From Xylaria sp. FL1777 (Eukaryota; Ascomycota; Sordariomycetes; Xylariales; Xylariaceae), in the NCBI GenBank assembly GCA_022578965.1, contig MU400557.1:1-64000 (forward strand): a stretch of 64,000 bases of DNA, written 5' to 3'. Each line of letters opens with the position of its first letter. Position 1 is the stretch's first letter. Of the stretch, positions 12,009-24,300 are shown piece by piece. The notes under the pieces were generated by a model that was not told the origin of the DNA, made no database searches, and was given only the letters and a program-made list of their open reading frames with translations. The position numbers were made by a program, and so were the translations under genes.

Positions 12009-12157
12009 ATTATCGATTATTTTTTTTATCGATTATTTTATTAATTATTTTATTAATTATTTTATTAATTATTTTATCGATTATTTTATTTTATATTTTA
12101 TTAATTATTTTATCGATTATTTTATTAATTATTTTATTGATTATTTTATTAATTATT
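12009..12157 (+). repeat. 12-bp minisatellite with TCGA / TTGA / TTAA variants
   Basis: About twelve units of ATTATTTTAxxA follow one another, where the variable core is TCGA (near 12012, 12029, 12076, 12112), TTGA (near 12137) or TTAA (the rest). TTGA is what one C-to-T change makes of TCGA; TTAA is what a change on each strand makes. The array therefore records successive steps of C-to-T mutation in a TC (and CG) context within one locus. Confidence 0.8.
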
Positions 12158-12579
12158 GTAAGCATTGCTGCAATTATAGCTAATATGCTATTTTTAACAA
12201 TTTTAAATCTCGATTTAACATATAAATAATGTTTACGCATTAATTTTTAATAGCGTTTACAAAATAGCATTTTGCTAACTGCACTATAAACTTTTGAAGA
12301 GCTTTTATTGCAAACATTAATTATATTTTTAAACAAGCAAATAGCCTTAACTAAAAAATCCCATTTTAGCACTACATTTAGCAAAAAATAAAAACTTTTA
12401 ATTACTACTAACAAAACTTAGCTTTAAACATTTTTTTAGCTCTTAAAAAAAGCACTACATTAAAAACTATTGTTATATTTTACGTTTATAAATTATTTTC
12501 TTTTATATAGCTTTTAAAGAGCTTTTAAAGCTAGCTTTAAAAATAATACTGCTGCAAAAAAGCATTTAAAGCTACTTTT
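12158..12579. other. Gene-free A+T-rich stretch
   Basis: Nothing is supported here beyond A+T-rich DNA with stops in all frames. Confidence 0.35.
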
Positions 12580-13999
12580 TCGCTTATGGGCCTACAAAAA
12601 AAACAAAAACAATACTCTTGCTTTTTTTATATTTTTTAGCTCTTTTATAATTACTTCTATTTGCTATTACTATAATAACTTAAAAAATAAAAAGATTTAA
12701 ACAGTTGCTTTAATAAAACGCTATAAAATTATTAATATATTTTTGCTTAGTAGCTATTTTAAAAACCTATTATACTGGTTTTTTATAGTTTACTTTTATA
12801 CTAAGCTAAAATAAAACATATAGCTAATAGCATTTTTTGCTTATAATTCTTTTAACGCTATTTTTAGGGTTTTTTTATAGTTTGTTTATATGTATATTTT
12901 TACGCTGTTTTTTTGCTATTACTGCTATAATTTTTTTTGTATGCTATTTTTTAGCTTTTAGTCCTTTGTTTTTTCTTTATTTTTGCTTTTTTTGCTTATA
13001 TTTATAAGCCCTGTTTTATAGCATTTAATTGCTTTTTGTTTTTTCTTTTTTATGTTTTTAGTTCTTAATGTCTTTATAATACCTGCGCTAATAAAAAAAA
13101 AAAAAAACAAACTGTTTAAAGCTTTTATTGCTTTACTAAGCTTATGCTTAGCTTAATATATTAAACATATTACTGCTAAATTATTGCTTTTTTTTTATAA
13201 CGTAAATAGGCTTTAAAACTATGTTATAAAACTAATAGTAACTATAAACCTTAAGTGCTCTATTTACTAAAAAAAAAAACATATAGCCCTAATAATTAAG
13301 TAAAAAATAATAAGTAGTATAAATAAGCTTATAATTAAGCTTATAGCTTGCTTAATAAAAATTCTTTTTAAAAGTAGCGCTATAGCGTAAAGCTATATTA
13401 ATACCTAATAGCATTTTTACTAAGCATACTAACGATTTATTTTATACTAAACCTTTATATTTTTTTTAGTTTTTTTTACTATAATTACTATATTTAATGC
13501 TGCTTTATTTATTGCTTATATTTTTATAGTTATTACTTTTTTTTTGCCCTTAATTAAAATAAAATTAAATTATATTTACTACTACAACAAAAAAAATAAT
13601 AACGCTTATTTTTAAGCAAAATGCTTATGCTAGCTAAAAAGCTAGCTATAGCAATAGTAACTTTAGTAAATATTCTTTTAGCTATAGCTACTTTTTTTTT
13701 TTAAATAATGCTTGTTTTTTGTTATTTATTTATTTTAGGGGCACTTGTTTTAAAAAAGGCTAAATTTAGTGCTAATATGTTTTTTCTTTAAACAACAAAA
13801 TGCTATAGCACAAAATAAAGCTAGTCAAAAAAACCAAATTTTAGCCTTTTTTATATTTGCTTATACTAAAAATATTAGCAGAAACCTCTTTAGTACTAAT
13901 TTATGCATTTCTTTATTTATTTTCCCTTTATATATATTTTTTATATATATTTTTATATATAAATATGCATTTTTATATATATATATATATACATAAAAA

Positions 14000-14001
<2 letters not shown>

Positions 14002-14042
<41 letters not shown>
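14002..14042. repeat. (TA)n microsatellite
   Basis: About 40 bp of uninterrupted alternating AT starts after ACGC and ends at GCATATATG. A shorter AT tract lies just upstream at 13974-13992. Confidence 0.9.
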
Positions 14043-14043
<1 letters not shown>

Positions 14044-16424
14044 TATATGTAAATACTTATTTATTTAATAAAGTTTTATTTTTTTGCTTTATTTACTTCT
14101 TTTTACTAGATTTTGTACTATATTACTTATTATGTACTATTTAATACTATATTTTTTAATTCTTTGCAATAACGTTTTAATAATATTTACTGCCTTTATT
14201 TAACTATTTTTTTTAATATTTTTGTTGTTTTTTTATTTATTAGTGCAATAAAATATATAGCTATAAAACAAGCTAAATAAGTATATAACCTTGGTATACC
14301 TTTTTGCTGCTAATTTTGTATTATAAAACTATTTTTTTTCTTTAAGTAAATATACTATATTTTAGATTTTCTTTTTTTTACTAAACTAGTTCTTTTTGCT
14401 AAATATTTTGTTTTATTGCACTAAAATACTTACTTTATACTAGTTAAACTTATTAGTAAATATTAAAATAAAAATATGTTATTATATAATTTTAGTTGCT
14501 TTTATAGCTTTATTGCTAGTTTTGCTTTTTTTTTTACTTGCATATATTTATATTTTTATACTTATGCACTTAAGCACTAAGTTTTCTTTTTTTTTTTTTT
14601 TTTATTTAAGCATATACTTATATATTTTTTTTTTAAGTACTTTTTAATACTATATTTTGCTGCTTATATATTTCTTTAAACAACTTTTTTATATTACGTA
14701 ACTTATAAAAATAGCATTTTTTAACTTTTGCTAAAAAGTATTACTAGCGTTTATATGTAATAAATGCTTTTAGGCTTACATATTTAAAGCAGAAGCGCTT
14801 TTATTTATTAGCAATTAAAACAGCAATTATATTTAAAAAGCTATAATGCTTACAGTATACTAATAAAGCTAGCTAAGCTAAAAATAAAAACATAAGCTTA
14901 CGTTTTTAATGTACTTAAGTATTAAAAACTAGCTGCTGTTTTTTGCAGCTTTAAAATTTAAGCAAGCTTTTTTAGCTTAGCTTTTATGTTTTAAAAGTAT
15001 AACTTTTTTACTAGCTACATTTTGCAATATAATGCTAATAGTATACTTAATGCAGCTTATATATATAAAGCTACTTAAACTATTATGCGTTGTTTAGCTT
15101 TTAAGGTTTAATAGTATAGCATTAATACTTTATAACTTTTTGCCGAATTTTTTATAGCTTATATAAACTAAAAACAAAAACTAAAGCTAATTTTTACAAA
15201 AAGCGCGCTTTATACTTGCTTTAGCTTTATTTAGTTTGCTGCTAATTAATATTTTTAAAACTTTATAGCTTAAATAAATAAAAACTTTAATAATGCATTA
15301 CTAGTAATGCTTTTTTATATAGCTATTACCCTTTTTGTTTGCTGCATTAATAGCTTACTACTTTTTTTAAATATTTACTAGCTAAGTTATTTTAAATTTA
15401 TTAATATTTAATTTTTTATATGTTATAACTTTTAAAACGTTATTATATATTTTAATTAAGCAACTTAAATATTTTATTATTTGCTTAGTAAGCTTATTTT
15501 GCTTTATAATTGCTACTTAGTTGTTTTTTAATATTTAACTACTGCTATATATTTAGCTGCTGCTATATTTTTAGCTAGCTAAATTTGTTTTACTTTTTAT
15601 AATTAATAGCTAAGCAAAATAATTTTTCTTTATATATTATATGCTATTAAAAAATATAGCTAACTAGGCTTTTTTTGTTAAGCTAAAGCAATTAAAACTG
15701 TTAATTATGTTTTGTTTTATTAGTTTAGTTTATTATTTGCTTTAGTTTTTACGCAAAAAAATGCATAAAAAAAGTAAAAAAAAGCAATAAAGTTAAGCAA
15801 GCTTTTAAACTATATTTGTTTTTGTTTATAAGTTTATAAAACTTAAAAGTTTTTAAAGCGTATATACTAGTAGTACTAAGCAGCAAAAAAAATAAGCTGA
15901 TTTTTTATACTACGTTACGTTTATTTTGTTTTTTGCTAAAGCAAAAAACTATAAAGTTAGCTTTTTTTATAATATAATGTTTATTTTTATTATTTATTTT
16001 TACTAAAAACTTATGCATGCTAAAATGCTATATAATTAAAAAGTTAATTTAGCGTTTTAAATTTTATAAAGAACTATATTAGCTATTATATATTATAACT
16101 ATTTATTAAAGCAAATATATAATTATAAAGCTTTACTGCTAAATAGCTTTTTTTATACTATTTTATAGTTAATAGTGCTATATATTTGTTTTATTATTAC
16201 TTTGTATTTTGTTTTCTTTTTAATAGCTTTAAGTTAAAACTTTTATAATTATAGCTTTTTTAAGACTTAAAACAATCTTTATGTTGTTAAAGCTAAAGCT
16301 GTAGCATTATGCTTATAATTTGCTATTTATTTTTTTTAATAGCAATTATATTTTTTATAAAAGCTTACTATATACCTAAGAATTTATAAAGTTCCTTTTT
16401 TTTAGTAAATTATATACTTTTAAA

Positions 16425-16578
16425 CGTTTATGCCTTTTTATTTGTTTTTGTTTTTTTTTTAAAGCTTTATATACTTTATTAATTTTTGCCTTGCTTTAAA
16501 ACGCTTTATATACTTTATTAGTTTTTGTTTTTTTTTTAAAAGCTTTATGTACTTTATTTGTATTTTTGTCCTCTTTAT
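16425..16578 (+). repeat. Tandem repeat, 39-bp unit, about 3 copies
   Basis: The word GCTTTATATACTTTATT (GCTTTATGTACTTTATT in the last copy) starts at 16464, 16503 and 16542, a fixed 39-bp period. Each is followed by TTTTTG and a T-run. A partial copy precedes the first unit. Confidence 0.7.
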
Positions 16579-17929
16579 AAAGCCTTTTTTTTTTTTTTTA
16601 AAAAGGATTTTTTACTATAATGTTGTTTTTTTTATATATTTTTATTATTGTTATTTTTAAAAAAAGAAAATCAGTAGCGCTACAATACTTTTTATAATTT
16701 GTTTAGTTGCTTTTTTATTGCATTAGCTACTTTTAAGTTCTTTTTAATTTGTAGCGGCTTAACTGCAAAGCTTTTTTATAGCTGCTTTTTTTTTTTCTGC
16801 AGTAAATTATAACGCAAAACTACGTATTAAAAAGTTTTCTTTCTTTTTATACATTTGCAAAAAGGCATAAAAAAGCTTAAAACCTTTTTTTTATATAAAA
16901 ATGCCTTTAAACCTATTTTTTTAGTGTATATTTATATTATTACAACTGCTTTATGCTTTAGTAGCTTATTATATTTCTTAAGGGCTTTATTTTTGCTAAG
17001 CTTTTGCTTAGCTATAACTAAGTAGCTATTGCTTATTTTAATTTAGATTTATGTGCTTATTTATTTTTTTTTAAGCGTAATTTTAAGTTTTCTTTTTTTT
17101 AACTACCTTTTTAGCTAAAAGTCTAGTTTTAGCGTTAGATTTTTTTTAGCTATGCTTTTTTTATTGTTTATAGGTTTGCTCTTAAGTTAGTTTTTAGCTC
17201 TTTAAATTTTTACGTTTTAAATAAAAGTTTTAATTTTTATTGTTGTTTGTTAAATTAACTTTTTTATAGCTAAGCTTTTTATATAATGCTTGCAAATAGC
17301 TGCTTTACTACTAAAATATAAGTGAATAAAAAGAACCTTTATTTTAGTTTTTAAATGTTTTGTTTTAATTGTTTTAAAAGCTTTAGCTATACGCTTAAAG
17401 CATTTGTTTTAAGTTACTATAAATAAATTAGTAATACCTTTATTTAGCTTGCTTAAATCTTTAGCAATTTAAGAATTACTGTTATACTTATTATTGCTTA
17501 AAAATTGTTTAGCTATACTAATAGCTTAATTTATATTAGTTTTCTTTAAATTATTTAAATTTATTAAAGCTTATGTTAACTTTTTCTTAAAAGTTAACAA
17601 TAATAGCTTATTTATTTTAATAAGCAGCAAAAAAACATTAGTTAGCTTGTTTTTACTAAAGCTTGTTTATTATGCAAGCTAATAAGCAAGCTTTTTTGCT
17701 TTGCTTAGTTATTTATGCTTTTTTTGCTTTAGCGTAAAAAGTATTAATGTTTTTGTTCTTATTTTTAATATAAAAGCCATACAAGCTTTAGCTCTTTTTT
17801 TTTGCTTTCTTTTATTAGCTATTATACGTTTTTTTTCTTTTTTATTCTTTTTTAAAGAACATTTATACTTCTAATTTTCTAAAGTTTATAACAATACATA
17901 ATTAAATATTTTAGTAGCTAAAACAGTAA

Positions 17930-18246
17930 TACATATGCTAAATAAATTAAGCTAGCTTATAATATAAAAAAGCTTTAGCTTAAGTTTGTTATTAATAGGT
18001 TTGCTTAAAATAATACGTTTTTTAATAATAAACGCGTTTGTATTATATTTAAAAGTTAAGTAAATAAGCATAAAAGCAAAGCTATTGCTTAGCTTATAGT
18101 TTTAAAGCTTTAAAAAAAAAGGTATTTTAATGTATAATCTTTATAAAGCAGCATGCGTTATAGTAACATTTATATATAGCTAATTGTTTTTACGCAATTT
18201 TAAAATAGTAGCAAGTTATATAAATATAATAATAGCTAATATAATT
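17930..18246 (+). repeat. Left copy of direct repeat, about 300 bp
   Basis: From GCTAGCTTATAATATAAAAA (17951) through TTTGTTATTAATAGGTTTGC and GCTATTGCTTAGCTTATAG to GTTATATAAATATAATA, this matches 19829-20220 in the same orientation. The differences are mainly transitions. The pair encloses about 1.6 kb carrying the 190-bp array, so it could be a non-autonomous LTR element (TRIM/LARD type) or a segmental duplication. No LTR end signals are recognisable. Confidence 0.6.
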
Positions 18247-18721
18247 AAACATTTAGTACTAAAGTGTAAAGCCGCAAGTATATTACACTAGCTATTTTTG
18301 CTTTATTAAACTCTTTTAATAATAACAGAAATAATAGCTTAAATAATAATGCTAAAACTTTTAGTAAGTATTTTGTTATAAAAAAAGCTAAAGTTATAGC
18401 TATAATGCTAACGCTTTAAAAAAATAACAAAAATATTACTGCTTTTAATTACACTTTTACAAAAATAGTTATTAATATTTTTATTATTATAATAGCTTTT
18501 TAAGCTACAAACGTTTTTATTTTTAGTAATAATATAAGCACTTTAGCTATACTATTCTTTAGCAAAATGTTTAACTATAAAGCTTAAACAAGTATTATTT
18601 ATAGCATATAATATTATTTTTAAGCTATTAAACTTATTACTAACTTAACGTTTATAAAAAAAAAGTTTAAAACTAGTATAAATCCTTTTTTTAGCTTTAT
18701 AAATAGTTATAGCTTTAATAA

Positions 18722-19262
18722 AAAAAACCTATAAATTTAATTAAACTTTACGTTTTATTTGCTTTTTATATTTAGCGCAATTTTTTTTAAACAGATTATA
18801 AGCTTTTGTTTATGTAAGCAATTTAAAGTTTAAATTATTTAATAAGTTTTGCATGCTTAAAATAATCTATTTAATAATAATAACAGATCTTTAATTATTG
18901 TTTTTGTTTAAAAAAACCTATAAACTTAATTAAACTTTACGTTTTATTTGCTTTTTATATTTAGTATAATTTTTCTTAAACAAATTATAAGCTTCTGTTT
19001 ATACAAGCAACTTAAAGTTCAAATTATTTAATAAGTTTTATATACTTAAAGCAATTTGTTTAATAATAATAGCAAATTTCTAGCTATTGTTTTTGTTTAA
19101 AATTAAGTAGCTAAGCTTAAAGGTCTTTTATTAAAAGCATTTTAAAGTTTAGATTTTTTAGTAAGTTTTGCATGCTTAAAGTAATCTGTTTGTTTAATAA
19201 TAATAGCAGGTTTTTAGCTATTATTTTTGTTTAAAATTAAATAGCTAAGCTTAAAGGTTTTT
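18722..19262 (+). repeat. Tandem repeat, about 190-bp unit, 2.6 copies
   Basis: Unit A (18722-18910) and unit B (18911-19100) align along their length, beginning AAAAAACCTATAAA(T/C)TTAATT and ending ATTGTTTTTGTTTA. A partial unit C (19140-19231) repeats the second half. B and C are each followed by AAATTAA(G/A)TAGCTAAGC and then TTAAAGGT(C/T)TTTT (19099-19130 and 19231-19262). Differences are chiefly C/T and G/A. The array sits inside the 17.9-20.2 kb direct repeats. Confidence 0.8.
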
Positions 19263-19828
19263 TGCTAAATAACTAAATAAAAAACAAACAAAACAAGTTA
19301 ATAAACGCAACTATTAAACTAGTATTAAAAATAGCAACAAAAATAATTAACAAAAGAAAAGAAAAAAAAAAAAAAAAAAAGCAGGTAAAAAAAAAAAAGC
19401 TAGCAAAAAAAGCAAAAGTGCTTTTCTAGTAATCTTAAAAAACAAGAACCTAAATAATAAAACGCTTAAAAAAAAAAAAAAAGAAAAAAAAGCAAAAGCA
19501 GCTAACTTTACAAACTAAAATATCTTTAATAACTGCAAACTATGCTTTACGCATTAAAGCACTTAGTAAACTTAGGAAAAAAAGCGCTATTATGCTTTAA
19601 AAACAAAGCACTTTAAAAGAGATTATTTTATTAAAAACTAAAGTTGCAGCAAAGTAAAAAAAGCTTAATTATAAAGAAATAATCTAATATTTACTATATA
19701 AAAATAAGTTTTCTTTTAATACTTCTTAAAAAAACTTAGAAATTAATAATATTAAGCTTTTACTTATAATTATAACCTAGTAGCTACTTTTTTATAACTT
19801 AACTTTACTTTAAAAACAAATATCTTTA
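19263..19828. other. A-rich gene-free spacer
   Basis: This is A-rich DNA with long A-runs (about 19361-19500), including AAAAAAAAAAAAAAAAAA near 19363. There are no reading frames or RNA motifs. Confidence 0.4.
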
Positions 19829-20220
19829 ATAGCATACTAAGTAAGTTAAGCTAGCTTACAATATAAAAAAGCTTTAGCTTAAGTTTGTTATTAATAGGTT
19901 TGCTTAAAATAATACGCTTTTTAATAATAAACGCGTTTATAATTATTATGTTTAAAAGTTAAGCAAAAAAACGCAAAAGCAGAGCTATTGCTTAGCTTAT
20001 AGTCTTAAAGCTTTAAAAAAAAAAGTATTTTAACGTATAATCTTTATAGCAAAACGTACATTATAATAGCGTTTAAAAAAAGCAAAAAAAGCTATAGCTT
20101 AAGTACTACAAGCTTTATATATTAATAATTAATAGTGCAAATCTTTTATGCATAGCTAATTATTCTTGCGCAATTTTAAAATAGCAATAAGTTATATAAA
20201 TATAATAGCTAACACAATTA
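19829..20220 (+). repeat. Right copy of direct repeat, with about 60-80 bp insertion
   Basis: Partner of 17930-18246. It aligns from GCTAGCTTACAATATAAAAA onward. Near 20065-20140 it carries extra sequence absent from the left copy (AAAAAAGC repeats and TTAATAATTAATAGTGC) before homology resumes at ATAGCTAATT. Confidence 0.6.
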
Positions 20221-23200
20221 TTGCTATAAAAAAAGCTAAACTTTATTATTAATGTATAGCTTTTTAAAGATTATATATAAACGTAAAAATTAAAACGGAA
20301 CTATTGTAGTTCTTTATTTAAGCAAATAAAACAAAAGTACTAAAAAGTAGGTAAAATGCACGCACAACGGCCAAAAAAAAAAAAAAGCAAAAATAGAAAT
20401 ATATTTAAGTATACAAAAGTAAGCAACCCGGCTAAATAAAAACAACTAATATAGCCGTTTAAGCTTACGCAAAAAAATCAGCCGTAAGTAAACAACAAAT
20501 AAGCTAAAAATATAGTTAACATGCTTTACTATACTTAGTAGTTCTATAATAAGTCTTATTAATATAAATAATTGTTATAAAACAACGCTATTATTACAAA
20601 ATTAACAACAATAATATATATTATACCTAATATAATAATAATTGTCTTAAAAATACAGGTTTTAATTAAGTAAAATAAATCAAAGTATACTTACTATCTT
20701 TTTTATTTATTAATTTTATTATATATTATTTTTTTAACCTTTAGTAAAATTTACAGCAAAATATATAGCTGCTTGTTTAAAAACTACTATTATAAGTAAG
20801 TATATAGCTATACTTAAGTATAAAAACTAATTTTTAAACCATTACTTTATATAGCATAGCAAAGCACTAAAGTATAATAGCAAACAATAAAAAAAAAAGC
20901 TAAAAATAAGTTTTATTAGCTATATATTCTTTTAATGTTTTTAAACAACTTAAAGGATTATATAATGCAAAATATAGTATTAGTAGCAGCAAAAATATAT
21001 ATATAGAACTAAAGAAAAAATAAAAAAAAAGTTATTAAAAAGCTTAATAAGATTAAGATTTTAAAACATTGGTTTAATAGCATTATTTATATTTAATATA
21101 TTTTTTATAATATAGTAGCAAATCAAAAAAAATAAATATTTTTTTTTTTAATCTGTTTTAAAGCTTTGTATAATTTAAGATATATATTATAATAGTTTAG
21201 CTTTATTAACCTAATAAATACATAATAAAATATATTTTAAGAATAGTTTTAAAACTTATATAAAGAATTAAATATACTAGTACAAATGTAGCTAAATGTA
21301 AATAAATATAAGCAAAAGCAAAGTTAAAAATAAACAGTAGTATTATATTATATAAAGTAAGTAGTAGCATAGCTATAATAATAATATACAACAAGATTTT
21401 ATAATTTTTTTCAATATAACTTAACAAGCAAAAAACAGAACTTATAGCTTAAAAAAAAAAACATTTATTAATTTATGCTAAAATATAACAAAAAAATCCA
21501 TTATTTCTTTTTTTTAACTATTGCTTTCTTTTTATAGGCCTTTAAAATACTGCGTTTCAAGCAACGCGTAATTATAAGCAACATATTATCTTCTGTACTT
21601 TTATTAGTTATATAAGCCCTCTTACAAAAATTATGCATAAAAGCAATAGCCTTATTATTATTATTTTTATTTAAAGCTAAATTAAGGTTAATATTATTTT
21701 TATTAGTTGTTTTTAAATCAATAAACCAAATTAAAAATACTAGAATATTTATATTAGTAATATTAAAAAATAGCATTATATTTAAAGCGTTTATTATTAA
21801 CATTATTATTTTAGTAAAGCTTTAACTAAAAAATATGCAAAGAACACTTTTAGTTTTAGCATTAACTATATTTCTATCTTTAAAAATAAAATGCTTAAGA
21901 AGTATTAGTATAATAAATAACTAAATAATAAATAAGCTTTTATTAATAAATTTTGCAATCTAAAAAGTACAAAGCAAAGTTTTAATTTCTAAATTAGCTA
22001 TATTTTCTTTAATAATAGTTATAGTTATATTAATATGCTTTAATACTGTAATAAATGCTAATTGTTTTTAAATATGCCTTTAGTAACATAATAATAACAA
22101 ACTAGCTATAAACAGCAAACTTAGCTCTTTAGTATTAGCAAACTTAATTATATTAGCTATAATGCAAAATATAAAATCCTCTTTATTTTTACTAGTAATA
22201 AAAGTCATTAGGTTTATATTCTTAATATTTAAGTTTTTTTTGTTGCAATTAATAAAATTAATAATATTTATTATATTAACATACTAATAGCAAATTATAT
22301 TACTAAGTACTTTTTTAGCAATATGCTATGCTAAGCTAAACATATAAATTAAAGCTAACATTAGTACTTATTGTTTTTTGTTAACTTTAGTTAAAATAAT
22401 AACAACTATAAAAACAAAAACTAAACCTTTAGTCCTTAAGTTATATTACAAAAAACAAATAAAAAAAAAAATTAATGCTTTTTGTTTTTATTCCTAAATA
22501 AGTTAAATATATATATAATTTATAACATTAGTTATAGTTGCTATAAAAAGCTAATGCTAATTTAGATCGTTTTGTTTAACACTAGAAATAAATATACTAA
22601 GTTTTATAAAGATTTTTAAACAATTTAAAATATTACTTACTAATACAGTATTTCTATTAGTTCTAAAGTAATTTATTTAAAACAAAGGTTAACATAAGCA
22701 AAAAAGAACGCATTATAATATGTTAAACTGCTTACTATAGTTATTTTATATTAATACATGCTTAACTAAATAAAAATAGTATTATACGTTAAAGCATTAT
22801 ATTAACTAATAACTGTTTTTAAGTAGCTAATAAACTTAAGTTTTATATTATATTTTATGTTTAAGTAGTTTTATATATTATAAGTTATATTATTAAACCA
22901 GCTTACTATTATAAAAAATAAAAAAGATAATAAAATATAGTTGCAACTTATAGAAAAAAAAAATCAGTTGCATTAAATTTATGCTTTTAAATCTATAATA
23001 AAGTTTAAAATATCCAATAAAAAAAAATAAAAGCTATAATAAAAAGTATAAAAAAAGCAATAAAGAAACTATTATATAATATAGTTATCTTTAAAAAAGC
23101 CGTTTAATATAAGTATATATATATATATATATGCGTATAATACTCGTTAAAGAAATAAAAGCATACTAAAAATTATACTTTAAAACTGCTAAGCAAAATA

Positions 23201-24060
23201 TACTAGGTATAAAGCTAAAAATCTAGCAAATAAACTAATAAAACTAGTTTTATAGATTTTAAGAAGATTTAAAAGCTATAACTTTAATATAATATTTTAT
23301 AAACTCTAGTAAAAAAATATTAAACCACCTCTTTAGATTTTTAAGCAGCTAAAAAGAAATTAAAATATAAACTATAGTAAAAGTGCTAATTATATATAAT
23401 ATTTTACTTTTTATAAAACTAAAGCATTAGCTATTATTAAGCTACTTATAACGTTTTAGTTTTAAATCAAATAAACATTTTTAACTAAGTTTAATTTATT
23501 ATTAAGTGTTAAAATTACTACATATATTAATAAAGCTTTATAATAGTTTAGTTTACTAGTTATTAGCTCGATTAATTATTTTAAAAACACTTTATATAAA
23601 TCTATAAAATTAGTTATGCAGTATTAAGCTACTTTTAAAAGTATAATTAAGCAATAAATACTTATAAATGTTATAATGCAATTATATAAAAAGTAACCGA
23701 CTTAAAGAGTAAAAACTATAACCTAAAACAAAACTAATAAAAGTAAACAAAAAAAAAACAAAAAAAAATAAAACAAAGCAATAATGCTTATGCTATTACT
23801 ATTTAGAAAGCTTATATAAAGTAAGCAAATTAAACTATTAGTAAAATTTATTACTATATAAAAATATGTTATAATAGCTTTTATAAGTTTATAAACCTTA
23901 AAACTTCCTTTTTATTAAAACTTATAGATTTAGTATTATATAATATATAATTAAGATTTAACTGTAAACATAATGCATAAATAACGCGTATTATTTCATA
24001 GTATTATTTTACTAAAAAATTAACCTTTAAACATTAAACTAAGCACTAATAATATATAAG
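20221..24060. other. Gene-free A+T-rich stretch with one less eroded patch
   Basis: No gene can be supported. A patch at about 20345-20490 keeps ACGGCC, ACCCGGC and CAGCCG, out of keeping with its surroundings. A short (TA)n tract lies near 23113-23132. The minus-strand frames at 21206-21427 and 21501-21803 are composed mostly of F, I, K, L, N and Y. The second has a slightly more varied C-terminal half but no recognisable family, so I do not call it a gene. Confidence 0.45.
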
Positions 24061-24300
24061 TATGTTAAAACAATAAAACAGAAAGCATTAATTCTTTTCT
24101 TTTTTTTTTAAAAGATTTAACTATAAACGTTAAACATTATTAGTATATGCTATATTATAATCTTATACTTAGTAACATATGCTATTTTGTAGCTTTATTT
24201 TATCTAGTAACGCATGCTATTTTGTAGTTTTATACTTAGTAACGCATGCTATTTTATAGTTTTATTATAACAATAAAACAAAAAGCATTAAATTTCTTAT
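24061..24300 (+). repeat. Tandem repeat, 32-35 bp unit, flanked by a short duplication
   Basis: AGTAAC(A/G)(T/C)ATGCTATTTTGTAG and variants start at 24171, 24206 and 24238, with a diverged copy near 24150. The group is flanked on both sides by ACAATAAAACA(G/A)AAAGCATTAA (about 24069 and 24269). Confidence 0.6.

Larger units (their letters stand above)
12580..17900 (-). other. T-rich strand-asymmetric block
   Basis: For about 5.3 kb the plus strand is visibly richer in T than A, with many runs of 6-12 T and few equivalent A runs. The neighbours do not share this. Such a block can be what is left of a mobile element whose sense strand was A-rich and lay on the minus strand; this is inference. 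It contains a (TA)n tract at 14002-14042. The frames at 13769-13996 and 13857-14144 are low-complexity translations of this tract and not genes. Confidence 0.45.

Noticed and set aside
13769..14144. Two overlapping plus-strand frames through the (TA)n tract
   Set aside because: Tyr/Ile runs come from the TA microsatellite.
21501..21803. Minus-strand frame of 100 codons with a more varied C-terminal half and a lysine-rich tail
   Set aside because: Mostly F, I, K, L and N codons expected from A+T-rich DNA; no domain or motif recognised. At best a fragment of a dead element.
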